From Thermococcus sp. (lineage in GTDB: Archaea > Methanobacteriota_B > Thermococci > Thermococcales > Thermococcaceae): 64,000 nt of DNA. The stretch is from NCBI RefSeq assembly GCF_027023865.1, contig NZ_JALVUC010000003.1:66327-130326 (forward strand). The letters are read 5' to 3'. Within the stretch, counting starts at the first letter, position 1. Each line of letters starts with the position of its first letter. A program made the position numbers and the translations under genes. A model generated the notes under the pieces. That model was not told where the DNA came from, ran no database searches, and worked only from the letters and a program-made list of their open reading frames with translations. Below are positions 8,522 through 17,214 of the stretch, one piece after another.

Positions 8522-8898
8522 AGAAGAACGCACTTCAATGCATTCAACGCTTTTCTTTCATATTTCAAATATAGCCGGTACCACCAGTAGACCTCATCCG
8601 AAGGAAGCTCTGCAATACCATTGGCAATCTTCCTGACTTTTTCTCGGTTTATAACGGTCTTAACTGTTTGAGCAGCTAAGATAACCCTCAGGGCGTCTTC
8701 TTCACTTATTTTCAAGAAGATGATCCCGTTTTTATATTGCTTCATTTCCTTTGCGGGTATCTTACTTAGGAGGGTTTCTTTAAGGATTGTGACCTTCCAC
8801 CCCTTTAACTTAGTGTAATATGACCTCTCTCCACTATCAGACTTGCGATATACCCTCAGTGAAGGTTTTGGTGAAAGACTCAGTTTAAAGTTTGTCAT
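8518..8898 (-). CDS. Hypothetical protein of the PglZ operon
   Basis: 126 residues, rich in Lys, no recognised family. It has a strand-rich N-terminal half (LSLSPKPSLRVYRKS), a central ISEEDALRVILAAQTVKTVI helix region and an aromatic stretch YWWYRLYLKYER near the C-terminus. It overlaps the PglZ gene by 14 bases, and GGAGGGAG precedes the ATG, so it is the last gene of the second island operon. Small accessory proteins in this position are common in BREX-like clusters, but no homology to BrxA, BrxB or BrxF is visible. Confidence 0.6.
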   Translation of the reverse strand: MTNFKLSLSPKPSLRVYRKSDSGERSYYTKLKGWKVTILKETLLSKIPAKEMKQYKNGIIFLKISEEDALRVILAAQTVKTVINREKVRKIANGIAELPSDEVYWWYRLYLKYERKALNALKCVLL

Positions 8899-9799
8899 GG
8901 GACTCCCTCCTCACAATTACAACCGGAATCAATGACTCCATGAGACTTATCCCCCCATGAGTTATAAATGAGTCCCTACTTTTGACAGCATGGAATCTAC
9001 CAATAGCGACCTTGTAATTTCCAACAGTCTCGTAAGGGGGGATTATGAGGTTTTCCCCAAATCTTGGGCTTTTTGTGTGCTTCCACAGATACAGATTGGG
9101 ATTATCCCCCAGAAACAAGTATCCATGATCCCCTGTTATTACTAAGTCAGCATGCCTAGAGAGGCTCTGTATTATTGTGATTAATTTTCCTATGACCTCG
9201 TTGATATCCTGCAGAGTAGTATGATGGATCTGAGCGTTATGGAGGGGTGCATCAGGATAATATGAATAGAATGCAAATCCCGTTTCATGACCTATTCTTG
9301 GAGGATTCGCTGGGTTCTCAATAAGGCGCGTTTTCCACGGTTTTCCTGCCATAATAAGCTCTTTGTTATTGAAGTGCTCCTTCATGATAGGAGTGCCAAA
9401 AGCCATCATGGCCGCTTTGGACGTTATTGTAGGAGGTGCCGCATATGAAAACTCATACACAATCCTCTCTTTCCCCAACTCGTTTATTAAAAGAATGAGC
9501 TCCCTTATGCTAAATCCGTCTGCAATTAGAACGTTAGCATTAGCTTCAGCAGCCTTTTGGAAAGCCTTGTTAATACTTACCTCTTCTTTGTGCTGTGGCA
9601 TCAATAACTGGTAAAACTCCCTGCCCCAAGTCTCGTATAGCCACTGCTCAAATAGGGATACCTTCTCCTCGAATTCTGAATAATAAGATAAATCTGGAGA
9701 AGAGAGAACTTTAGAGAAATTTTCCACTACGAATCTTCCGATTTCCCTTGTCGGATTTTCCATTGTGATGATCCTTTCCAGAAGTGCTTCTGTGATCAT
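8885..9799 (-). CDS. pglZ: PglZ-domain protein (alkaline phosphatase-like), short form
   Basis: PglZ belongs to the alkaline-phosphatase superfamily and is the hallmark of BREX and Pgl phage-defence systems. The metal-binding motifs are visible: VLIADGFSIREL (about residues 90-101), a central VITGDHGYLF (about 216-225), and near the C-terminus THGGISLMESLIPVVIV. At 304 residues it is much shorter than the usual 700-900, so it is close to the catalytic domain alone. ATG 9799 has GGAGGTGAAAAC just upstream and overlaps the stop of the DUF499 gene in an ATGA arrangement, so it is translationally coupled. The enzymatic role of PglZ in defence is still not firmly known. Confidence 0.82.
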   Translation of the reverse strand: MITEALLERIITMENPTREIGRFVVENFSKVLSSPDLSYYSEFEEKVSLFEQWLYETWGREFYQLLMPQHKEEVSINKAFQKAAEANANVLIADGFSIRELILLINELGKERIVYEFSYAAPPTITSKAAMMAFGTPIMKEHFNNKELIMAGKPWKTRLIENPANPPRIGHETGFAFYSYYPDAPLHNAQIHHTTLQDINEVIGKLITIIQSLSRHADLVITGDHGYLFLGDNPNLYLWKHTKSPRFGENLIIPPYETVGNYKVAIGRFHAVKSRDSFITHGGISLMESLIPVVIVRRESHDKL

Positions 9800-12700
9800 G
9801 TTTTCACCTCCATTTCAACGGTCATCTCCGAGGAGGCAGGAAGAATCTCTAAGACATCTACATCGATTACTTCTGCCATTGTCTCAGGCGTCTCTAATTC
9901 CCTCTCTATCCTCAAAGTGACATCCTTGAAGAAAAAGCCTGCCTGTGTGAGTAATTGTCTCAGGTTAGTTATCTTGCTCAGATCTCCCTCAGCTTCAATG
10001 AGTAACTTTTCAAAGCCTAGGTAATCCATCCGAGATTGTAATGACACCGTACATTTTCCTTCCTTTACCAAGGATGTTAAGATTGTTATGTTCTCGATGA
10101 AATCTTTTAGCGGAAGCTTCATGCTCATTTTAATGTACTTAACTTCCTTTTCCAAGTTTGAGCGAATAGTGCCTATGACTTTCTCAAGGGTTCCCGACTC
10201 TCTGAGTAGTATCCACCGTTCTCTTCCAAGTCCGGATCCCCCAGGTGACCTGCCCACTTTTTTGAACAGTGCAACTAATTCAAGATTGCTACGTGGACGT
10301 ATAGTGATTTCTTCGTCGCCACCTCCCCCCTGCCACGAGATGAACCTATATTCCTCAGTTGAGTGTACCCTGATTCTAAGTGAACTTCCCTCGGAAATCG
10401 AGACTGCTAATTGTCCGAATCCACTTTCCTCTCCGATTTCCTCGGATTCTACTATTATCGGAGCATTGATCGGATTTCCATCAATGTCCCGCGTTTTCAC
10501 AACTATCTTTATTTTAGGTTTCTGTTCACGTTTCTTCACCAGGGCTTCCAAATGGATGTCTTTTTCTAGTGTAATCTCTTTGACAAGATCTTTAGTTCCG
10601 TCACTCCATCCTAAGAACTCATAGTCCGCAGGGAGGTCTATTTTGACGACATGTTTGGAGCCGGGGAGGTCTTCAAGAGGCTCCCCTAAGCGAATTCTCT
10701 CTCCGTCAACGTACACTGCAATATCGCTTACCATTTTTCCCTCTTTGCCCTTTACAGTTATTGTTAATTTTACCATTTTCACATCCTTCGTGAGAACACC
10801 CCTGTCCGAAAGCCTGAAAACGGAAGTCTTTGTGTGTGCCCGTCCACTTTCATCGATGTACGCAAGTAGCCCAGCCTTCACGGCCTCAGTTATTGCATTC
10901 TCAATTTTCTCAGGTCTGGAAATGTATTCAAAGCTCGGAACTTTGTAGAAATATTCCTTCAACTCCCGCACTTCTAGTTTTTTCTTGTTTTGAGGCCAGT
11001 ATCTTTCCACAAGTGCCGCAGGAGATACGTTATTTATGACCTTTCCAAGGTTCAGAAGCTTCTCTTCGACTTTCAGGAGTATGTTTTGGTGCAGTAACCC
11101 AGTAGTTTCGAGTTCTTCTGCTTTCAATTCTTCATAGGGATAGACAAGGTATCTGTAGCTCAATATCGCCAGCTGGCTCAAGTGTGTGATGTTTCTGTGC
11201 TTCTCCAGTTCAAGGGACTTTTCTATGGTCTTCGTCTTCAAATCGGGGTTTTTTTCCTTTTCCTCTTCGATGAGTTCGATCGCCTTAAGTCTATATGCGA
11301 CGTCTTTTGCCCTCTCAGTTGTTTCGGCATCGGGAACTAAAAACACCACTGTGTTTTTGTATTCTCTGGGTCTGGAGCCGTAGTACTCAAAGAACTCTCT
11401 TACCTGAGATACTGCCTCCGCTTTACTGCTGGCACTCCTGTCCCAACTCACGAAGGCAAGTTTTAGAGCATAGTCCGGAGAATCAGGTATCATATCAGAA
11501 GAAGACGCCCACATTATGATCTTGCTCTTCTGGAATATCCTTTCTCTGGACTGCCTATTGTACTCCTTATACCTACTGTCCAGCCATTTGTCCAACGTCT
11601 CTTTTATCACATCTTTCCAGATCTCAGGGTTCTTGTTTTTGATGGTCTCAGTGTAATCGCTGATGATCTTGTTGATGTTCGGTTTTCCGTAGAGGAACCT
11701 TCCTGTGTGGGGGTCTACTGAAACAAACCATGTACGTTTGAGGACTTCGTTAATGGCCGAGTCCAATAGATTTTTGCTAATAGTGGGGGATGTAAGGGCA
11801 AAGTATATCGCGTTTCTACCAGTTCCACTCTCACCAGGAACTGTTTCAACCAAAGAATTTAGCACTATGAATCCGAGAACTTTCTTGGCAAGGTCTCTGA
11901 TTTCCGTATCATTAATGGAATCAAGTCGGTTCCAATCCCCTTTTAGCCTAGTGGCAAGGGGAAGATCTCCAATCTTCGCTATAGTCCCTGCCAATACATA
12001 ATCGTCAGTAATATCAATATGGGCAGGGGTTATCAGATAGGCATCCTTGGGGTTGTTTTTATACACCGAGTAAACCAAACTCGCCAGGAACCTCAACTCG
12101 TCCCTGACCAGCTGGAACTCCTTGCTGCCTTTGAGCCTTTCGAGGAGCATATCAACGGCAGGATGGAATGGGTAACTTTTGACTATGATCTCAGCTATGT
12201 CAGTAGAGAGCATCATTTTGTTCCTTATGTATGCGTCTTTGTAAGCTTGGGCGACTTCCTTTGCAGTTTCCAGGAAATGATTGCCTTTAAAGAGGGCGAT
12301 CCTCCGGATCTGCTTCGACTCGTCTGGAGAAGTCACTATCTTAATTGAGCTGTACCTTTCGAGGATGTTCTTTATCTTCCTAAACGCCTTTTCAAATTCT
12401 CCCTCTGGAGTGGCAATAAGTAACGCCGTTGTGTACGTTTCTTCAACTGCAGTCGTCAGGTTTTGGAGGAAAGCCTTAACTTTCTCCTGCTTTTCCTCGT
12501 CGAGTCTCTCAATGTACAGGGTCAGCTCATCTATAAGGATGAGCGTTGGAGCCTCGTTGAAAGCCTCTTTTAGTACCGTTGTGGATGGAACATAATCCCA
12601 AGAATCATATCTCTCATCGTATTTATCAAGCTGCTTCAGTATCATACCCCATATCGTTTTTACCTTAGTGCCATCGGGGAATGGATAGCCAAATATTTCG

Positions 12701-13113
12701 AGCTTTGTTCCGTCTACGACGACAGTTCTAACCTTGGGCGGCAATCCAACGTTCAATCCAAATTTCGAGGCAAAAATTGGCCCAATTTCATTCCAGTTTT
12801 CCGTTAAGTGATAGAGCAGGAGCAATGTGTGAGTTTTACCCCCACCGAGCCCAACCCTTAGGTGATAAACGGGCCTTCCGTCGGCCCCGTTTAGGCGACG
12901 GAATATCTCTGTCACAACTTCTCTCATTTTAGAGGTAAGATACGTCCTCTCAATGAACATTCTCGGGTTGTAGTACCTCTCCTCAACGTTTACATCCTTC
13001 CCGAGCTTCCTTTTCTCCCAAACGCTTCCAAGGTTCCCAACAAAACTGTTCTCGGTGAGCTTTCCCTGGAGGACTTCATCATGAGGAACGAGAACTTCCC
13101 ATACCCGCTTCAT
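9796..13113 (-). CDS. DUF499 (BrxC/PglY-like) ATPase with surface-repeat-like modules
   Basis: Large P-loop ATPase of the DUF499 family, related to BrxC/PglY of BREX systems, 1105 residues. Walker A is VGLGGGKTHT (about 87-96) and Walker B LILIDELTLYI (about 188-198). The first ~500 residues are the ATPase and its helical extension, followed by a winged-helix-like stretch. Unusually, residues about 775-950 hold two beta-rich repeats of the InlB-B/PEGA kind (YEFLGWSDG...LEALVKK and YRFISWQGG...LVALFKK), normally seen on cell surfaces. A final 155-residue domain of unknown kind follows. ATG 13113 is preferred to GTG 13122, because GGTGG overlaps the latter and serves as ribosome site. The reading frame is intact. 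Confidence 0.85.
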   Translation of the reverse strand: MKRVWEVLVPHDEVLQGKLTENSFVGNLGSVWEKRKLGKDVNVEERYYNPRMFIERTYLTSKMREVVTEIFRRLNGADGRPVYHLRVGLGGGKTHTLLLLYHLTENWNEIGPIFASKFGLNVGLPPKVRTVVVDGTKLEIFGYPFPDGTKVKTIWGMILKQLDKYDERYDSWDYVPSTTVLKEAFNEAPTLILIDELTLYIERLDEEKQEKVKAFLQNLTTAVEETYTTALLIATPEGEFEKAFRKIKNILERYSSIKIVTSPDESKQIRRIALFKGNHFLETAKEVAQAYKDAYIRNKMMLSTDIAEIIVKSYPFHPAVDMLLERLKGSKEFQLVRDELRFLASLVYSVYKNNPKDAYLITPAHIDITDDYVLAGTIAKIGDLPLATRLKGDWNRLDSINDTEIRDLAKKVLGFIVLNSLVETVPGESGTGRNAIYFALTSPTISKNLLDSAINEVLKRTWFVSVDPHTGRFLYGKPNINKIISDYTETIKNKNPEIWKDVIKETLDKWLDSRYKEYNRQSRERIFQKSKIIMWASSSDMIPDSPDYALKLAFVSWDRSASSKAEAVSQVREFFEYYGSRPREYKNTVVFLVPDAETTERAKDVAYRLKAIELIEEEKEKNPDLKTKTIEKSLELEKHRNITHLSQLAILSYRYLVYPYEELKAEELETTGLLHQNILLKVEEKLLNLGKVINNVSPAALVERYWPQNKKKLEVRELKEYFYKVPSFEYISRPEKIENAITEAVKAGLLAYIDESGRAHTKTSVFRLSDRGVLTKDVKMVKLTITVKGKEGKMVSDIAVYVDGERIRLGEPLEDLPGSKHVVKIDLPADYEFLGWSDGTKDLVKEITLEKDIHLEALVKKREQKPKIKIVVKTRDIDGNPINAPIIVESEEIGEESGFGQLAVSISEGSSLRIRVHSTEEYRFISWQGGGGDEEITIRPRSNLELVALFKKVGRSPGGSGLGRERWILLRESGTLEKVIGTIRSNLEKEVKYIKMSMKLPLKDFIENITILTSLVKEGKCTVSLQSRMDYLGFEKLLIEAEGDLSKITNLRQLLTQAGFFFKDVTLRIERELETPETMAEVIDVDVLEILPASSEMTVEMEVKT

Positions 13114-13161
13114 AATAACCACCTATTTCAGCAATACTCTTATAACTCTCCACGATGCAAA

Positions 13162-13169
13162 CTTATAAG
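13162..13169. promoter_or_regulatory. Shared palindromic TATA element between divergent defence operons
   Basis: CTTATAAG is its own reverse complement and sits midway between the DUF499 start (13113, minus) and the methyltransferase start (13204, plus). A start site 20-25 bases away in either direction leaves room for both ribosome sites (GGTGG and GGTG). It may serve both operons. A second plus-strand candidate, TTATAAAATA at 13175-13184, is too close to ATG 13204 unless the transcript is leaderless. Confidence 0.45.
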
Positions 13170-13203
13170 GGTTGTTATAAAATATCTCAGGACGGTGAAG
13201 AAT

Positions 13204-14112
13204 ATGAGGCGTTTAATTGAGAAATGGTTCCCTGTTGTAGAGGCAAGTAGTGAAGCCAGAAGGGAGAGAGCTGGAGCTAACATGTTACCACCCTTATTCT
13301 TCTTACAATTATATTGGACAAGAAAACCATTGACCCCCTCAAGAATAGCCTCTTATCTTGCTGTCCTTCCTGAAATCGAAGTAAATGATGAGATTAGAAA
13401 ACAAATCTTGTATCACCTGGGCATAAAGGGAGATCCCCTGAAGGTCGTTGGAAAAAAATTCGATTATCCAATGGCTGAGAGACAAAACCCCACCCCATTA
13501 TCAAAATTTAACATTAAAGCAGGGGACATCGAGATCAAACCAATCAAAATCCCCACTGGAGCAGACTTCATGGCCGGAGGAGGCTCCATACCTTTTGAAA
13601 TGACTAGAAGTGATTATAAAAAAGTAATTGCCGGTGAGTACAACCCCATCGCATTTACGATTCTAAAAGCATCCTTAGAGTATCCAGTTAAATACGGTGA
13701 TAAATTAGTCGTCGATGTTGAAAAATACGGTAAAAAGCTCATTAGGAAACTGAAAGAAGAGGTTAAAGAGTACTACCCTGAGCACCCCATTGGAGGACAG
13801 CCAGAAGATTACGTATGGGTCAGGGTCGTTAAATGTCCTCACTGTGGAAGAGAGACCCCCGTTTTGATGAGCAAATGGCTCGATAAAGAAAGGGGGTTTG
13901 CACTATACCCTGAAGATAAAGCAGATAACATCAAACTTCACGTCGTTAAAGTTAGGAAAATTAGCTCCCGTAAAAAAGGGAACACAACAATTGATCTAGT
14001 TGAGGTAACAGATGGATCGTTTAAAGGAACCCGATTCGAAACTGAAGGGAATCAAGCAAGGGGGCGGTTAAATGTCTCGGCTGCGGGTATGTCATCAAGT
14101 CCGAAGAAGTGA
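13204..14112 (+). CDS. DUF1156 DNA methyltransferase, N-terminal part (frameshifted)
   Basis: First part of a large DUF1156 adenine-specific-type DNA methyltransferase (PglXI in type 3 BREX). The family opening RRLIEKWFPVVEAS is followed by LYWTRKPLTPSRIASY. The SAM-binding motif is TGADFMAGGGSIPFE (about residues 118-132), and a zinc-type CPHCGRETP follows near residue 217. The frame is lost at the G run 14060-14064. One extra G would continue as ARGAVKCLGCGYVIK, which restores a second zinc knuckle and joins the next frame. ATG 13204 fits GGTG upstream; earlier starts (13081) lie across the promoter. The catalytic DPPY motif is in the second part, so neither part alone should be an active enzyme. 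Confidence 0.78.
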   Translation: MRRLIEKWFPVVEASSEARRERAGANMLPPLFFLQLYWTRKPLTPSRIASYLAVLPEIEVNDEIRKQILYHLGIKGDPLKVVGKKFDYPMAERQNPTPLSKFNIKAGDIEIKPIKIPTGADFMAGGGSIPFEMTRSDYKKVIAGEYNPIAFTILKASLEYPVKYGDKLVVDVEKYGKKLIRKLKEEVKEYYPEHPIGGQPEDYVWVRVVKCPHCGRETPVLMSKWLDKERGFALYPEDKADNIKLHVVKVRKISSRKKGNTTIDLVEVTDGSFKGTRFETEGNQARGRLNVSAAGMSSSPKK

Positions 14113-16058
14113 AGGAACAATACAAAGAGTTCATAGGGGAAAAAGAAGCTCAAGGCTATAAGGGGATGCACCTTCATAGAATGGTAGCCGTTGTTATGGG
14201 AAGTGGTAAAAATAGAAAATACTACGAGCCCACACAGGAGATGATAGAAGCTTATAAAAAAGCTGAGGAAGATTTGAGGGATCAATGGGATGAATTAGTT
14301 GCCAAGGAACTAGTCCCAATTCAACAGATTCCCCTTGGAGAGAAAACAAAAGAGCCAATGCTTAAAGGGATTACTCATTTCTACCAACTCTTTAATGCAA
14401 GGCAGCTTTTAGTTCATGCGAAGCTTGTTGAACTGATTAGAGAAACATACAACGAGGTCCTTAAGGAAGAACTCGACAAAGGAAAAGACAGGAAAGAGGC
14501 CACTGAATATGCAAAGGCCATAAGTACATACCTGACATTGTTTTTAGGAAAAGTTATTGGATACAATTCTGCATTTACTAGATGGAATAAACCAAAGGGC
14601 ACGATTGCTCATACGTTCGACTTACATGCATATAGATGGATATGGGATTACGGAGAATTTGATATGATACCAAAAAAAGGTGGGGCAGACTGGGCTCTTG
14701 TAAACATGCTAAAAGCACTTAAAGGCATTGTTAAACGCATTAAAGACTCGAATTCCCAAGTTGAGATAATCTACGGAGACGCTGAAAAAACCACCCAAAG
14801 ATACAGGGATTTAGACATCATCTTCATTGATCCTCCATATTATGGAGCAGTCCAGCATGGAGAACTCTCCGACTACTTCTACGTATGGTTCAGGCTGATC
14901 CTTAAGGATATCTATCCAGAGGCCTATCAGTTCCTTGAGGTTCCAAAGAGTGAGGAGGCAGTTTACAACGAAGTTAGATGGAAGAGATTAGCAGAAAAGA
15001 GATACGAAGAGAAGTTAAAAAGAATCTTCAAAAACATGAGATATTCTCTGGCAGACGATGGACTGCTATTGATCTGGTTCGCCCACAAAGCTGGAGAGGC
15101 TTGGATTAAGACTGTCAAGGCACTATTGGATGCGGGTTACTCGATCTCCGCCATGTGGAGTGTCAGGAGCGAATATGAGCATGGGCTACACATAGCAGGA
15201 AAAGCCGCCCTAAGAACCTCAATTCTCTTCGTATGCAGAAAGAGGCAAGGAGAAGGGGCATGGCTTCCCGATGTCATGAGAGACTTCGACGAAAAGATTC
15301 TCAAGAGAATTGAGGAGTTGGAAGGCTACGGCTTATTCGGGCCAGATTTAGTCATGGGGACACAGGCGGAAGCGTTAAGAATAGTCAGCGGAGGGTGGCC
15401 AGTAAAAGATCCAAGCGGCGAGAGAACACCTGAGCAAATACTGGATGAAGCACTAAACAGGGCAGTTGGTATAGTCATCAACCACACCCTCAGGAAAGTC
15501 GCACCACACATCACTAACGTTGATGCCCCCACGAAGTTCTACGCACTGGCATACAGCCTGGGCTACGGAGATATAATCGACTACGACGATGCGAGAAGAA
15601 TAGCATTGGCCTTGGGTACGACGGAAGGGGATCCGGTGGAGGAGATCGTGATCAAACACAACATTGGAAAGTTCCAGAAAGTTGACGTAGATGGAAAGAA
15701 AACCAAAGCCGTCAAGCTCTACAATGCCTTTGAAAGGGATGAAAAGTCATTAGAAGAGGATCTGATGATCAACGTCCTCCACAGGGCAGTAAGGGCCCTT
15801 GAGGATGGTGAAAGTATAGACAAAGTGGCGGCCATTTTGGCAAAAGGCGGCCATTACATCTGCGAGGTCGCAAAGGCACTGTACGAGGTCATTCCGGAGG
15901 AAACAAAGAACAAGAACCTCCAGAGGGAGAAACTCAGGCTTAAGGACATCCTTGTGGGAATATGCAACGTTGGCCTACACGAGATCGCGATTGAAAAGAT
16001 AGAGGAAGCCAAGGAGCAGAAGAGGTTAGACGAATTCATAAAGGTGAGGAAGGAATGA
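14109..16058 (+). CDS. DUF1156 DNA methyltransferase, C-terminal part
   Basis: Second part of the methyltransferase, 649 residues as an open frame from a GTG that is probably just an internal valine codon. The same frame can be read back to about 14061 and supplies GAVKCLGCGYVIK, missing from the first part. The catalytic motif is IFIDPPYYGAVQHGELSDYF (residues about 238-257), and LADDGLLLIWFAHKAGEAW follows. Joined length would be about 950 residues, usual for the family. GTG overlaps the upstream TGA in a GTGA arrangement, so coupled re-initiation cannot be excluded, but it would lose the zinc knuckle. The stop overlaps the next gene by four bases. Confidence 0.78.
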   Translation: MKEQYKEFIGEKEAQGYKGMHLHRMVAVVMGSGKNRKYYEPTQEMIEAYKKAEEDLRDQWDELVAKELVPIQQIPLGEKTKEPMLKGITHFYQLFNARQLLVHAKLVELIRETYNEVLKEELDKGKDRKEATEYAKAISTYLTLFLGKVIGYNSAFTRWNKPKGTIAHTFDLHAYRWIWDYGEFDMIPKKGGADWALVNMLKALKGIVKRIKDSNSQVEIIYGDAEKTTQRYRDLDIIFIDPPYYGAVQHGELSDYFYVWFRLILKDIYPEAYQFLEVPKSEEAVYNEVRWKRLAEKRYEEKLKRIFKNMRYSLADDGLLLIWFAHKAGEAWIKTVKALLDAGYSISAMWSVRSEYEHGLHIAGKAALRTSILFVCRKRQGEGAWLPDVMRDFDEKILKRIEELEGYGLFGPDLVMGTQAEALRIVSGGWPVKDPSGERTPEQILDEALNRAVGIVINHTLRKVAPHITNVDAPTKFYALAYSLGYGDIIDYDDARRIALALGTTEGDPVEEIVIKHNIGKFQKVDVDGKKTKAVKLYNAFERDEKSLEEDLMINVLHRAVRALEDGESIDKVAAILAKGGHYICEVAKALYEVIPEETKNKNLQREKLRLKDILVGICNVGLHEIAIEKIEEAKEQKRLDEFIKVRKE

Positions 16059-16462
16059 CAAGCGCTTCGAAGCTCTACTTTCTACCTTCCAAACATCTTT
16101 CAAAGTTCAAGACATTCATGAAGAACCTAGGCTACGAAGTTGAGTTAATGAAGCCGTTGGAGTTCATAAGAAAGGCACAGCAGGGGAAAGTGAACTCCTC
16201 CGGGCTGAAATGCATCATAATCGAGGATGTCTGCAAGTTCCTTAACGATGAGTTTGTGGATTTAAACCTGGCTCTCTCAACGCTCAAAACAGCCCTAACA
16301 AAGGTCAACTGCATGAAGGTTCTCGAAGTGCCAAGAATAACCGAGCTCGGTACCCATGTAGAGTTCTGTGGGATCGTGATGGAGATAAGTGCGGTTGAGA
16401 TTTACGAAATGCAGCAATACAAGGAAGACGAGGGAATAGAGCTGACTATTGTTAAGCTTTAG
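16055..16462 (+). CDS. Hypothetical protein of the methyltransferase operon
   Basis: 135 residues, no family recognised. It is a soluble alpha/beta-looking protein with LYFLPSKHLSKFKTFMKN at the start, a helical middle (DLNLALSTLKTALTKVN) and a strand-rich end. It overlaps the methyltransferase stop by four bases (ATGA), so it is co-translated. In other DUF499-DUF1156 clusters this position can hold a DUF3780 protein; this one is shorter and I see no clear match. It may be a partner subunit of the methyltransferase (inference from coupling). Confidence 0.6.
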   Translation: MTSASKLYFLPSKHLSKFKTFMKNLGYEVELMKPLEFIRKAQQGKVNSSGLKCIIIEDVCKFLNDEFVDLNLALSTLKTALTKVNCMKVLEVPRITELGTHVEFCGIVMEISAVEIYEMQQYKEDEGIELTIVKL

Positions 16463-16524
16463 TCTATTTTAGAAACCACATATCTTTCTTTTTCCCTTGA
16501 GAACCTTAGGAGGGGGTTGTAGTT

Positions 16525-17067
16525 ATGAGAGATGAGGAGTATCTTGAGTTGATACTAGCTGCCCTTCGCAGAATGGAGAGAAAGTATTACACCCTACGAG
16601 ACAAAACTGGCAAAGTCAAATATCAAGAACGGCCAATAGCCTATGAATTCTATCATCAACTACGGCAGATCTTGGAAGAAATGACTAGAGAAAAAGAAAT
16701 TGTGCTCCACGGGGAATTTGATAAGAGGTTCCAGCACTACTATCCAGACTGTGCTAGAAAAATGCCAGATTTTCTCATTCATGTCCCAGGAAAGCCAAGA
16801 AACTATGCCGTGATCGAACTTAAGCTGGCGTCAAGATCATTTAAAGACATTTTGAAGGATATAGAGAAGTTGAAGTGTTTCAGGGAGAAGCTAGGATACA
16901 TAACCCCTGTACTGATACTATTTGGGAACAAAAAGAACTTGGAAAGTAGACTTAATAAAATTCGCGAGATATCGGAAAGCAAAAGCATCTACATTTTGGG
17001 CTACAATCTGAACGATGGTTCTATTGTCCAATTAACTTCCAAACCAGAACAACTGCGAGAAACCTGA
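16525..17067 (+). CDS. PD-(D/E)XK nuclease-like protein
   Basis: 180 residues. The central stretch MPDFLIHVPG...AVIELKLA fits a PD-(D/E)XK nuclease core: Pro-Asp, then Glu-X-Lys about fourteen residues later, preceded by a helical region containing EFYHQLRQILEEMT. Proteins of this fold cut or nick DNA in restriction and defence systems; substrate and activity here are inferred only. The gene is preceded by a strong GGAGGGGG site and lies 62 bases after the previous gene, so it is probably the third gene of the operon, though a separate promoter is possible. It marks the right end of the AT-rich island proper. Confidence 0.65.
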   Translation: MRDEEYLELILAALRRMERKYYTLRDKTGKVKYQERPIAYEFYHQLRQILEEMTREKEIVLHGEFDKRFQHYYPDCARKMPDFLIHVPGKPRNYAVIELKLASRSFKDILKDIEKLKCFREKLGYITPVLILFGNKKNLESRLNKIREISESKSIYILGYNLNDGSIVQLTSKPEQLRET

Positions 17068-17214
17068 ATTAAAATCAGCTAAGCGATATTTTATGGATCA
17101 AATGATAATATTGGTCAGTGATTTCTGGCAGTCGTATAGCATCATTCAGGGGCACACTTATAATTACAAGAGTCAAAAGTGTTGCTACCCACTATCTAAG
17201 TTGGAGGTGAAATT

